Below are positions 7,087-13,685 of a DNA stretch of 22,160 nt, in pieces (the stretch's first letter is position 1; every line of letters starts with the position of its first letter). Below the pieces are notes generated by a model that was not told the DNA's origin, did no database searches, and was given only the letters and a program-made list of their open reading frames with translations. This DNA comes from CAYXDR01 sp046498185 (lineage in GTDB: Bacteria > Desulfobacterota > DSM-4660 > Desulfatiglandales > Desulfatiglandaceae). The DNA lies in the NCBI GenBank assembly GCA_046498185.1, contig JAWOBE010000084.1:1-22160 (forward strand), given 5' to 3'. Made by a program: the position numbers and the translations under genes.

Positions 7087-8742
7087 TCAGGCTTTGACTC
7101 CGAGCTTTCGGTTTCTGACCTGTTCCTTTATCCTCTGGATGTGGCCGCGGCCGAGACCTTTCACTTCGCAACCCAGCTCGAAATATACTTCGATTTCCTT
7201 ATCCGTGAGAATACCGAAGCAATCGATGATCGCTGAGGGGTGTCCGACCATGTCAAATACATTTTGCGGATTGAGCGCTTTGTAGTCCTTGTGGGGCACG
7301 GCCAGAACCACAGCGTCCACTCCTCGCAAAGCGTCCTGGACGCTTTTTTTAACCTCCAGTTTCGTTAGTTCCTCCTGGTTGCGGAAAAATCTTGCCCAAG
7401 AATGCCCCGGGGAAGGGTAGGTCTCCTGTTTTTCAAACTCCCACCAGTGCTTCACATAGGGATCATGAACCACCACTTCTCCGCCCATTTCGGTCAATTT
7501 GCGTACAATCATCTCGGAGCCGCTGTAGCGGGTGTCCCCGACATCCTGGCGGTAGGAAGCGCCAAGGAGTGCAATTTTGGATGCAGCGACGATCTTTCCC
7601 ATGTTTCTGAGGGCGTCGCGCACCAGCTGGGCCGCATGAAGCGCGCGGGTATCGTTTATGTCTATGGCCATGGGAGTGATTTTAAAATTTTCATCCTCAA
7701 AGCCCATCAACTTGTTGTATGCCCATACTCCGAGACCACCGTCTTTCGGCAGGCAGTAGCCGCCGATGCCCGGGCCGGGAAAAATAATGTTCGAGTGGGT
7801 AGGGCGCATCCTTATGGCTTCGATAACCTTTATGAGGTCGACCCCGTTTCTCTCAGAAAACCGGCTCCATTCATCTAGAAAAGCAAGGGTGGTAGCCCGG
7901 TAGGCGTTTTCCACGATCTTGCAGGTTTCGCTTTCGATGGGTCTGTCCAGGACCGTGAGAGGGAATTTTCCCACGTTGAGGATGCTGCTCAGGAAATGAA
8001 CAACCTTTTCCCTGGCATCACTGTTCACACCGCTGCATACCCGCCAGAAATCCCGGATGCTGGCGACATATTCCCGGCCCGGCATGACGCGCTCGAAGCT
8101 GTGGGCCAGCAGGGGATCCTCTGAGAAGCCCCTGGCCTCGAAGGCTTTTTTGATTATCGGGTATGCCACGTATTCCGTGGTGCCGGGGGGAACGGTGGTT
8201 TCAATCAGGACCAGGCTGTTGGGCTGAATGTTTTCACCAATTATCTTGAGGCTTTCTTCCAACGCCTTGATGTCCGCATGGCCGTCCCGGACGTTTCCCA
8301 GGCTGTTTTTGTGGTAATCGCACTGAACATCCACCACCACCACGTCGGCAAGGCCGAGGGCGTCGTATGAAAAGGAGGCGGTGAGCGTTTGTTTTTCCTT
8401 CACGCACCGGGCGATCAGCGGGGCCACCTCGGGATCTTCGGCCTCCACCGGTGCGACACCCCTGTTCAGGTACGGGATCTTCCAGTACGAGCGGATCGAT
8501 GGCCGCTGCATGCCGACCACGAAATAAAGGGACTCTCCTGTTTCCGGGTCAACGGAATCCGCGACCACGCCGGCCATCACCGCGCCCACAAAACCTACAC
8601 CCATCACCACGACTATTTCGCGGCCGAGCCTGCGTTGTTCTGCAGCAAGATCCTGGAGACGCTTTTTTTCTATCTCGAAATCTTGTTCAGAAGGAAGAGG
8701 GAAAGATTCACCGTTGGGTGATTGGGAAATAGCATTGTTCAT
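7087..8742 (-). CDS. Nucleotide-sugar dehydrogenase (UDP-glucose/GDP-mannose dehydrogenase family)
   Basis: 551 residues. The N-terminal NAD-binding Rossmann motif is 'VVVMGVGFVGAVMAGVVA' at about residues 44-61. The central domain has 'LIETTVPPGTTEYV' and 'FERVMPGREY', and the catalytic cysteine motif is 'GPGIGGYCLPKDGG' (family form GPGfGGsCfPKD). A C-terminal UDP-binding domain carries 'LLGASYRQDVGDTRYS'. The enzyme oxidises a nucleotide-sugar C6 hydroxyl to a uronic acid, supplying an acidic sugar for the polysaccharide. The exact substrate (UDP-Glc, UDP-GlcNAc, GDP-Man) cannot be told from sequence. It is longer than typical members (about 430) because of an N-terminal extension and insertions near the cofactor site. 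AAGGAG lies about 11 bases before the ATG. It is the first gene of the minus-strand run, with a 172-base gap before the phosphatase gene. Confidence 0.9.
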   Translation of the reverse strand: MNNAISQSPNGESFPLPSEQDFEIEKKRLQDLAAEQRRLGREIVVVMGVGFVGAVMAGVVADSVDPETGESLYFVVGMQRPSIRSYWKIPYLNRGVAPVEAEDPEVAPLIARCVKEKQTLTASFSYDALGLADVVVVDVQCDYHKNSLGNVRDGHADIKALEESLKIIGENIQPNSLVLIETTVPPGTTEYVAYPIIKKAFEARGFSEDPLLAHSFERVMPGREYVASIRDFWRVCSGVNSDAREKVVHFLSSILNVGKFPLTVLDRPIESETCKIVENAYRATTLAFLDEWSRFSERNGVDLIKVIEAIRMRPTHSNIIFPGPGIGGYCLPKDGGLGVWAYNKLMGFEDENFKITPMAIDINDTRALHAAQLVRDALRNMGKIVAASKIALLGASYRQDVGDTRYSGSEMIVRKLTEMGGEVVVHDPYVKHWWEFEKQETYPSPGHSWARFFRNQEELTKLEVKKSVQDALRGVDAVVLAVPHKDYKALNPQNVFDMVGHPSAIIDCFGILTDKEIEVYFELGCEVKGLGRGHIQRIKEQVRNRKLGVKA

Positions 8743-9299
8743 TATAAATGGTCACTCCTTTATAAAATGGGTATTTGAAGTTGGGGATGTAAGATACAGA
8801 ATTTCAGACAGGATTGACAGGATTTTCAGGATTTTTTTCTATCTAGTTGATCCTGTTGATACTATCAGACATTCATCGGCCCACATCGCCGTTATCGGTT
8901 ATCGATTATCCGTTATCAGATAAATTAAACATTAGAACACAAGAAATTCAAAATCAAAAAATATTTCTTTTGTTTTTAACATTAGAATTTTGAACTTTGG
9001 AATTTGTTTAGGATTTCGCCTGCCCCGTTCAATGCCCTGAAAAGGTCAGCATAGCGCATTTAACAGGGATATTCGGATTTCGAATTTAACTTGTGCGGGC
9101 TTCGCGCTGTTCGTGGCGTCTTCGGGGCGGAATTCAAAATTTTCGACAGGATTGACAGGATCTATGAAATGAACAGGAATACCGTGTTTTTTGGTGGCAT
9201 ATGGGGTATTCACCCCGTTTTCATGAAAACGATGGTTCACGTATGCTCGAGTAAAAAATGAGGAGAGCGGTGAATCTACGTACTGCCTGAGGAGATTGT
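8743..9299. other. Repeat-rich intergenic region between divergent polysaccharide and redox gene sets
   Basis: No convincing gene. The region is AT-rich and made of short dispersed repeats. The 17-mer 'gacaggattgacaggat' occurs at 8807-8823 and again at 9145-9161. A longer repeat (8833-9018) has a second copy downstream of the P460 gene. The leader of the dehydrogenase gene occupies the left edge. A 64-codon minus-strand frame at 9046-9240 has no recognisable features and was not accepted. Promoters for the divergent units must lie here, but I could not assign one reliably. Confidence 0.7.
8833..9018 (+). repeat. Dispersed intergenic repeat, copy A1
   Basis: This copy reads, in order, a 'ttgatcctgttga'-like start, 'gacattcatcgg', 'atcgcc', 'gttatcggttatc', 'aaatatttcttttgttttt', 'aacattagaattttga' and 'ttaggatttcg'. 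The same blocks occur in the same order at 12024-12170, with small indels. Copy A1 has an extra ~30 bases in the middle. It is non-coding and probably a degenerate mobile or REP-like element. Confidence 0.75.
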
Positions 9300-9410
9300 A
9301 TGGGAATTTTTGTGGACCGTCGAACGGGCAGGCGCCGGTATCCTAAGGAGCATCGTGGGATCCAGGCAGGCTTTCGGGGTAAAAGATTTTTGGAATCGTT
9401 AGGGGGATAG
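9300..9410 (+). CDS. Possible 36-residue basic leader peptide upstream of the flavocytochrome gene
   Basis: An ATG at 9300 is preceded by GAGGAG at good spacing and opens a 36-codon frame beginning 'MGIFVDRRTGRRRYPKEHRG'. It ends with TAG at 9408, one base before the ATG of the reductase gene (9412). The peptide is very basic. The end of this frame also supplies the AGGGGG ribosome site of the reductase gene, so translation of the two could be coupled. No family is recognised. It could be a regulatory upstream ORF or a remnant; evidence is only the ribosome site and position. Confidence 0.35.
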   Translation: MGIFVDRRTGRRRYPKEHRGIQAGFRGKRFLESLGG

Positions 9411-9411
9411 C

Positions 9412-10731
9412 ATGGCGGGCGGAGTTATCCGAATCATCATTTATGTTCTGATTATATCCCTCCCGGTCTGGCTCGCGACCTGGCTGGGGAAGGGCGGGGC
9501 GGGGTTTGTCACGGATGTCGCCCGGAATTTCGGGCTGATGGGCTTCATGATTTTGATGGTGCAGCCGGTGATTGCGGGGCGTTTCCATTGGGTGGAGCGG
9601 GCCTTTGGATTGGATATTCTCATCCGGTTTCACAAATATATCGCCGTGACCGCAGCCTCGCTGCTTTTCCTCCATCCGATCCTCCTTTCCATAGGACATG
9701 GGAGCTGGGAACTGCTTATCGGGTTGAACCTCCCGTGGTACATCTGGGTAGGGAAAGGCGTCCTCGTCCTGGTGTTTGCTCAGGTGCTGGTGAGTCTTTA
9801 CCAGGGAAAGATCGGGCTGAGTTTTGAGACGTGGCGGCGGGGGCATGACCTGATGGCCCTGGCCGTCCTGGGCCTTATTTTCCTTCATTCCTGGTTTGCC
9901 GGGGATGATCTCGACCGGCCATCCATGAAAAGCCTCTGGGTGATCGTGGCACTGACGGCTGTAGCCGTGTTCCTTTACCACCGCCTTGTCAGGCCTGCTT
10001 ATTTGCGGCGCCATGCCTATTCCGTGAAGGACGTGGTCCAGGAGACCGAGGATGTATGGACCGTGAAAATCACCCCGCCGGTCGAAGAACAGATTCAAGA
10101 TTATCTGCCGGGTCAGTTTCATTTTCTGACGTTTTTCAGAGACCCCTCTCTGCCCGTGGAGGAACATCACTGGACGATCTCTTCCAGCCCGACCCAAAAG
10201 GATTTTATCAGTTCAACCATCAAGGAATCCGGGGATTTCACCGCCACGATCGGGAAGACCCGGCCGGGAGACCGGGTTGCGGTTCATGGACCTTTCGGGC
10301 GGTTTTCCTATGCGCTCCATCCCGAGGAGCGCGATTTGGTGTTTCTGGTCGGTGGAATCGGGATTACGCCCATCATGGCCATGATTCGGCATATGAACCA
10401 AGTCGGCGATACCCGCTCGGTGACACTCCTCTATGCCAACCGCAGCCGCAATCAGATTGTGTTTCGGGACGAGCTGGATCGGATCGCCCGGGAAGGCCGT
10501 CCCCGATTGACAGTGGTCCATGTCTTGAGCCGACCGGAGGAAAGCTGGGAAGGCAAGACCGGGCATGTGGACGGCAAGATGATCGAGAAATACTGCGGGC
10601 CCAACCTGCATGACAAGGTATTTTATATCTGCGGCCCGCCACCGATGGCGGAGAGTCTTTTGAAGGCCCTGGCTGAGCGCGGGGTTTCAAAGGATCGGAT
10701 TCGACGGGAGATATTTTCATTTATCGACTGA
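9412..10731 (+). CDS. Ferric-reductase-like transmembrane flavocytochrome with FAD/NAD(P)-binding reductase domain
   Basis: 439 residues. The N-terminal half (about 1-195) has five to six transmembrane helices with two pairs of candidate haem-b ligands spaced 14 residues apart: His74/His88 and His145/His159, the ferric reductase/NOX pattern. The C-terminal half is a ferredoxin-reductase module: FAD site 'HHWTISSSP' (252-260), 'GPFGRFSY', NAD(P) site 'FLVGGIGITPIMAMI' (311-325) and 'FYICGPPPMAESL' (404-416). It should take electrons from cytoplasmic NAD(P)H through FAD and haem across the membrane. The acceptor is not shown by sequence. Two c-type cytochromes follow on the same strand and are plausible partners. 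The ATG at 9412 is preceded by AGGGGG. Confidence 0.9.
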   Translation: MAGGVIRIIIYVLIISLPVWLATWLGKGGAGFVTDVARNFGLMGFMILMVQPVIAGRFHWVERAFGLDILIRFHKYIAVTAASLLFLHPILLSIGHGSWELLIGLNLPWYIWVGKGVLVLVFAQVLVSLYQGKIGLSFETWRRGHDLMALAVLGLIFLHSWFAGDDLDRPSMKSLWVIVALTAVAVFLYHRLVRPAYLRRHAYSVKDVVQETEDVWTVKITPPVEEQIQDYLPGQFHFLTFFRDPSLPVEEHHWTISSSPTQKDFISSTIKESGDFTATIGKTRPGDRVAVHGPFGRFSYALHPEERDLVFLVGGIGITPIMAMIRHMNQVGDTRSVTLLYANRSRNQIVFRDELDRIAREGRPRLTVVHVLSRPEESWEGKTGHVDGKMIEKYCGPNLHDKVFYICGPPPMAESLLKALAERGVSKDRIRREIFSFID

Positions 10732-11052
10732 TTATTAATGAGTTCGTAAAAAGTCAAAACAACGATGTCGCTCGGCGTCGGGGTTGCTATCGGCATCGGT
10801 ATCGGACGTTGATCGGCGCCCTTTTCGACCCCGATACCGATCCCGACCCCGACGCCGATAAGGCAGGGATGCTACTTTTTACGACGCCGTCATTATTGAT
10901 GGCCTCGTAAAAAGTCAAAACAACGATGTCCTTCGGGGTCGGGGTTGCTATCGGCATCGGTATCGGACGTTGATCGGCGCCCTTTTCGACCCCGATACCG
11001 ATCCCGACCCCGACACCGATAAGGCGGGGATGCTACTTTTTACGATGCTATC
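10731..11052. repeat. Two tandem 161-bp hairpin elements with terminal inverted repeats
   Basis: Units are 10731-10891 and 10892-11052, exactly 161 bp each and about 92% identical by eye; 'attattgatt' at 11053 looks like the start of a third. Each unit carries 11-bp perfect terminal inverted repeats 'tcgtaaaaagt' / 'actttttacga' (10744-10754 with 10874-10884; 10905-10915 with 11035-11045). Inside is a long imperfect palindrome built on 'cggcgtcggggt' and 'accccgacgccg'. The first base of unit 1 is the final A of the reductase stop codon. No open frame is supported. This is MITE- or REP-like structure. In RNA each unit would fold into a strong hairpin between the reductase and cytochrome c genes, so it may affect readthrough or mRNA stability. 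Confidence 0.92.
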
Positions 11053-11084
11053 ATTATTGATTCACAAGATTAGAAGAGGGGGTT

Positions 11085-11504
11085 ATGAGAAAGACGACGC
11101 TGCATAGAACAACCGGTGCCGTGGTAGCTGTTCTTCTTGCAACAGCGATTTCCACGGCCGTTTTGAGGAATACGGTTTTTTCCCAGCATGAAAACGGAGG
11201 CGCCGCCCACACCCATACCCATGACGGAAATGACGATGGCACAACCCGGGCGACGCTCGGCATGGAGTTGTTTGAAAGTGTGGGGTGCTCTCAGTGCCAC
11301 CATGCCGATTCTGAGAAAACCAAGATCGGGCCGGGCTTGAAGGGGCTGTTTGACCTTGCGGAATTGCCTGACAGCGGTCGTCCCGTAAGCGAGGCGAATG
11401 TCATGAAACAGCTCGAGGATCCTTATGAGGACATGCCGTCTTTTGCCGAGCGTTTGAGCCCTGAGGAACAAGAACAGATCATCTCGTATCTCAAAACCCT
11501 TTGA
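11085..11504 (+). CDS. Membrane-anchored or secreted mono-haem cytochrome c
   Basis: 139 residues. An N-terminal hydrophobic segment (about 10-27) serves as signal or anchor. A His/Asp/Gly-rich linker follows with 'HTHTHDGNDDG' (42-52), a possible metal-binding stretch. The cytochrome c domain has haem motif C68-S-Q-C71-H72, 'IGPGLKGLF' (81-89), and 'DMPSF' with Met117 as probable sixth ligand. It ends 'LSPEEQEQIISYLKTL', the standard C-terminal helix. The ribosome site GAAGAGGGGG is just before the ATG at 11085, immediately after the tandem hairpins. It lies 24 bases upstream of the P460 gene and is likely co-transcribed. It is a plausible electron shuttle between the flavocytochrome and the P460 protein; partnership is inferred from position only. 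Confidence 0.9.
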   Translation: MRKTTLHRTTGAVVAVLLATAISTAVLRNTVFSQHENGGAAHTHTHDGNDDGTTRATLGMELFESVGCSQCHHADSEKTKIGPGLKGLFDLAELPDSGRPVSEANVMKQLEDPYEDMPSFAERLSPEEQEQIISYLKTL

Positions 11505-11528
11505 CCAGGGTGTAAAGGAGGAATTGTC

Positions 11529-12020
11529 ATGAAAAAATCGCATGTCTTTCTGGTCGTGATGTTGGTTTCATTGCTCGCGTTGGGAGCGTCCGTGGCGGCG
11601 AAGTCCCACAAACTGACTGATCCGGAGGGAGAAGCCTTCTGGACGTATATCAGCCAGACGAATCCCTATGAGAAATGGGAGAATTGGCCGGGCTATGACG
11701 GGATTTACCCGGGAAAGAGCCCACATGGGGCCTACTTGAAGTTGTATGCCAACGACATTGCCATCCAGGCGGCAAAGGACGGGAAGCCCCTGCCGGAGGG
11801 ATCCATCCTGGTGAAGGAGAATTATGGCAAAGATAAGGAAACGTTGGTGGCTATCACCCCCATGTACAAGGTGAAAGGGTACAACCCCGACGATGGGAAT
11901 TGGTTCTGGGCGAAGTACAAAAAAGATGGAACCATAGAGGCGGCAGGAAAAGTGGAAGGGTGTATTCAATGCCATCGAAATGTCAAAGAGGACGATTATT
12001 TGTTCTCAAAAGCGAAATAG
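11529..12020 (+). CDS. Cytochrome P460 / cytochrome c'-beta family periplasmic protein
   Basis: 163 residues. Signal peptide about 1-24 ('MKKSHVFLVVMLVSLLALGA', then 'SVAA'). The body matches the P460 family layout: 'PGKSPHGAYLKLYAND', 'GKPLPEGSILVKENYGKD', 'ITPMYKVKGYNPDDGNWFWA', and a single haem motif close to the C-terminus, C145-I-Q-C148-H149. P460 proteins oxidise hydroxylamine and the related c'-beta proteins bind NO. Which applies depends on a Lys-haem crosslink and pocket residues that cannot be judged here. The ribosome site AAAGGAGG precedes the ATG at 11529. It is the last gene of the redox cluster. Confidence 0.88.
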   Translation: MKKSHVFLVVMLVSLLALGASVAAKSHKLTDPEGEAFWTYISQTNPYEKWENWPGYDGIYPGKSPHGAYLKLYANDIAIQAAKDGKPLPEGSILVKENYGKDKETLVAITPMYKVKGYNPDDGNWFWAKYKKDGTIEAAGKVEGCIQCHRNVKEDDYLFSKAK

Positions 12021-12023
12021 AAG

Positions 12024-12170
12024 CATTTTTCCATCTTGTTGACCCGTGAGACATTCATCGGGCCAGATCGCCAGTTATCGGTTATCAGTTACCAGAAAAA
12101 TTCAAAACCAAAAATATTTCTTTTGTTTTGAACATTAGAATTTTGACATTGGTATTCATTTAGGATTTCG
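12024..12170 (+). repeat. Dispersed intergenic repeat, copy A2
   Basis: Same block order as copy A1 (8833-9018): 'gttgacccgtga', 'gacattcatcgggccagatc', 'gttatcggttatc', 'aaatatttcttttgttttg', 'aacattagaattttgaca' and 'ttaggatttcg'. It starts a few bases after the P460 stop codon. Together the two copies bracket the whole redox cluster in direct orientation. A 14-base piece, 'gggccagatcgcca', also appears at 13078-13091. Confidence 0.75.
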
Positions 12171-12223
12171 ATATTAGGATTTCAAATGTTTATAATAAAG
12201 GATAACTATCTACGAATAACGAT

Positions 12224-12850
12224 CTATCTCGAATTTGGCAACATCAGGAAGCCTTGTTCCACGAGGTAGCCGAGGATTCTCATGGCGCCCTGCTGGGGGT
12301 TTAGAAGGCTGGTATCTATTCGGAGTTCCGGATGGTGCGGGGGCTCGTAGGGATCGTCGATGCCGGTGAACCCTTTGAGTTCGCCGCTGCGGGCCTTCTT
12401 GTAAAGCCCCTTGGGATCGCGCTCTTCGCACACCTCGATGGGGGCGTCCACGAAGACTTCCATGAAAAAAAGGCCAGCCTCCTCGTGGATTTTTCGCGCG
12501 ATATCGCGGTCCTTGCGGTACGGGGAGATGAAACTCGTCATCGTGATGAAGCCGGAGTCTGCGAAAAGTTTTGCCACTTCGCCTATGCGGCGGATGTTTT
12601 CTTCCCGGTCCTCGGCGGAAAAGCCGAGGTTTTTGTTGAGCCCGTGACGCACGTTATCCCCGTCGAGCACGTAGGTAAGCCTGTTTCTCTGGACAAGAGC
12701 GTGCTCCAGTGTGAAGGCGAGGGTGCTTTTGCCAGCGGCGCTAAAGCCGGTCATCCAGATGGTGCAGCCGTGCTGCTGCAGAAGATTTTCGCGCACCTGG
12801 CGGCTTACGTGCCCTTCGTGCCATGTGATGTTGTTCGATTTTATTTCCAT
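12224..12850 (-). CDS. cysC: Adenylylsulfate (APS) kinase
   Basis: 208 residues, normal length. It phosphorylates APS to PAPS with ATP in the cytoplasm. The P-loop is 'GFSAAGKST' (35-43). Other family motifs are 'VLDGDNVRHGLNKNLGFS' (61-78), 'DREENIRRIGEVAKLFADSG' (81-100), 'FISPYRKDR' with the conserved serine (107-115), and 'DPKGLYKKARSGELKGFTGI' (145-164). No cysN/cysD or PAPS reductase gene is nearby, so PAPS may serve sulfation rather than assimilation; this is inference. No ribosome site is evident: a hairpin-rich repeat fragment (12857-12882) lies 6 bases before the ATG. Confidence 0.95.
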   Translation of the reverse strand: MEIKSNNITWHEGHVSRQVRENLLQQHGCTIWMTGFSAAGKSTLAFTLEHALVQRNRLTYVLDGDNVRHGLNKNLGFSAEDREENIRRIGEVAKLFADSGFITMTSFISPYRKDRDIARKIHEEAGLFFMEVFVDAPIEVCEERDPKGLYKKARSGELKGFTGIDDPYEPPHHPELRIDTSLLNPQQGAMRILGYLVEQGFLMLPNSR

Positions 12851-12856
12851 ATTTAA

Positions 12857-12882
12857 GTGTTGGTGGCGCCTGCGGCGCGTGT
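12857..12882 (-). repeat. Fragment of the 'caccaacac/gccgcaggcgcc' repeat in the cysC leader
   Basis: The minus strand reads 'acacgcgccgcaggcg' then 'ccaccaacac', identical to part of the 127-bp repeats at 18793-18919 and 20268-20394. It contains the mini-hairpin CGCC-gca-GGCG and occupies the position expected for the cysC ribosome site, ending 6 bases before its ATG. Confidence 0.8.
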
Positions 12883-12910
12883 AAATTTTTCGTACCAGGT
12901 TTAATTTTTA

Positions 12911-12995
<85 letters not shown>

Positions 12996-13351
12996 ATCTC
13001 AAGAGAAATCGTATGATTCCTGATTTTAGTCACGGTGTCAAGAGGCATGGCGGAAGTCGGAGGGTGGGGCGCCGTGCGGGCCAGATCGCCATTACAAATC
13101 GCTCCCACAGACAAGCCAGAAACCGCCGAGGGGAAACTCCATTACGACAACGATTTAAGGCAGACAAATCAGAAGATACTGCGATACCGACAAGGGGGGG
13201 GATCTCGATTACGATTACGACAACGACAACGATTTAACCAGACAAACCATATAAACCCAAATATCTTCTTGATTCCTGGAGGCGTTCCGTCGGAGAATGG
13301 TTGTGACACGTTTTCGATCCGATTGATTCATAATGATAATAAGAGGATTTC
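12996..13351. other. Intergenic region with short direct repeats
   Basis: No supported gene. A direct repeat, 'acgacaacgattta' followed by 'cagacaaa', occurs near 13144-13167 and again at 13223-13246, the second next to a 'cgattacgattacgacaacg' run. A 14-base fragment of repeat A lies at 13078-13091. The right edge is the leader of the UGA-containing ORF, with AAGAGGA at 13340-13346. I could not assign a promoter. Confidence 0.6.
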
Positions 13352-13594
13352 ATGGTGGAGCGAGAGATTAAAGAAATTGTCGATTATCGTGGGGACTGTT
13401 GACGGGCGTTTCTGGACGTAAGTTTATGTCTTCGAACCATGAAAACCGGGCAGTCTTACACGTTCCTTGTCGAACTGGACAAAATGAAAGGCATCCACAA
13501 AGTCGTTTTCCACAACGATGGGGAAATTTTGGAAGAGACTCGGGTAGGGGATGACATGAGGGTATCCGTGCGCAAGGTCGATGAGGGGGGATAA
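13352..13594 (+). CDS. Candidate TusA/SirA-like selenoprotein, UGA codon 17 read as selenocysteine (or nonsense-mutated TusA-like gene)
   Basis: An ATG at 13352 with AGAGGA upstream opens 'MVEREIKEIVDYRGDC', then an in-frame TGA (13400-13402), then 63 more codons to TAA at 13592. Read through, it is an 80-residue protein, the normal TusA length. Its layout matches TusA: beta strand with 'DYRGDC' at the place of 'D.RG..C(P)', a helix, 'MKTGQSYTFLVELD' like 'LkpGevleVlvD', a second helix, and a final strand 'DDMRVSVRKV'. The Cys is kept, and UGA stands where the conserved Pro of CPxP would be. The 51-codon piece after the stop (ATG 13439) has no ribosome site, so it is unlikely to be independent. 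A SECIS-like hairpin starts just after the UGA. The alternative is a pseudogene. The TusA similarity is by eye and is weak in the second half. Confidence 0.45.
13409..13444 (+). promoter_or_regulatory. SECIS-like stem-loop downstream of the in-frame UGA
   Basis: The apical hairpin is ACGTA (13416-13420), loop AGTT (13421-13424), TATGT (13425-13429), with one G-T pair. An outer helix pairs TTTCTGG (13409-13415) with CCA and GAAA (13437-13439 and 13441-13444), with T13440 bulged and a 7-base internal loop on the 3' side. There are 18 bases between the UGA and the loop, and the second loop base is G. Both agree with what is known of bacterial SECIS elements (short loop with an early G, roughly 16-37 bases from the UGA). 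The helix is AT-rich and could be chance. Confidence 0.35.
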
Positions 13595-13685
13595 GATTGC
13601 TTAGTGGCGGTCCCGGCAATCACAGTGCCGACATTGACCGACGACCCATATTGCGGTATTCTTTTATTTCTACGGAGGAAAACCG

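Noticed and set aside
6765..7097. + strand 110-codon frame spanning the gap between phosphatase and dehydrogenase genes
   Set aside because: Half of it is antisense to the phosphatase gene, and the rest has no family features or ribosome site. The 172-base gap is left as non-coding.
9343..10197. Long minus-strand frame (284 codons) opposite the flavocytochrome gene
   Set aside because: It is rich in Pro, His and Gln with no domain, and the + strand carries clear haem, FAD and NAD motifs. It is a codon-bias shadow.
10731..11052. Possible CRISPR array
   Set aside because: Only two units of 161 bp with no separate spacers and no cas genes; the structure is a tandem palindromic element.
13439..13594. 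Stand-alone 51-residue ORF
   Set aside because: No ribosome site before its ATG, and it is in phase with the upstream 16 codons across a TGA. It is better treated as the second part of the 13352-13594 frame.
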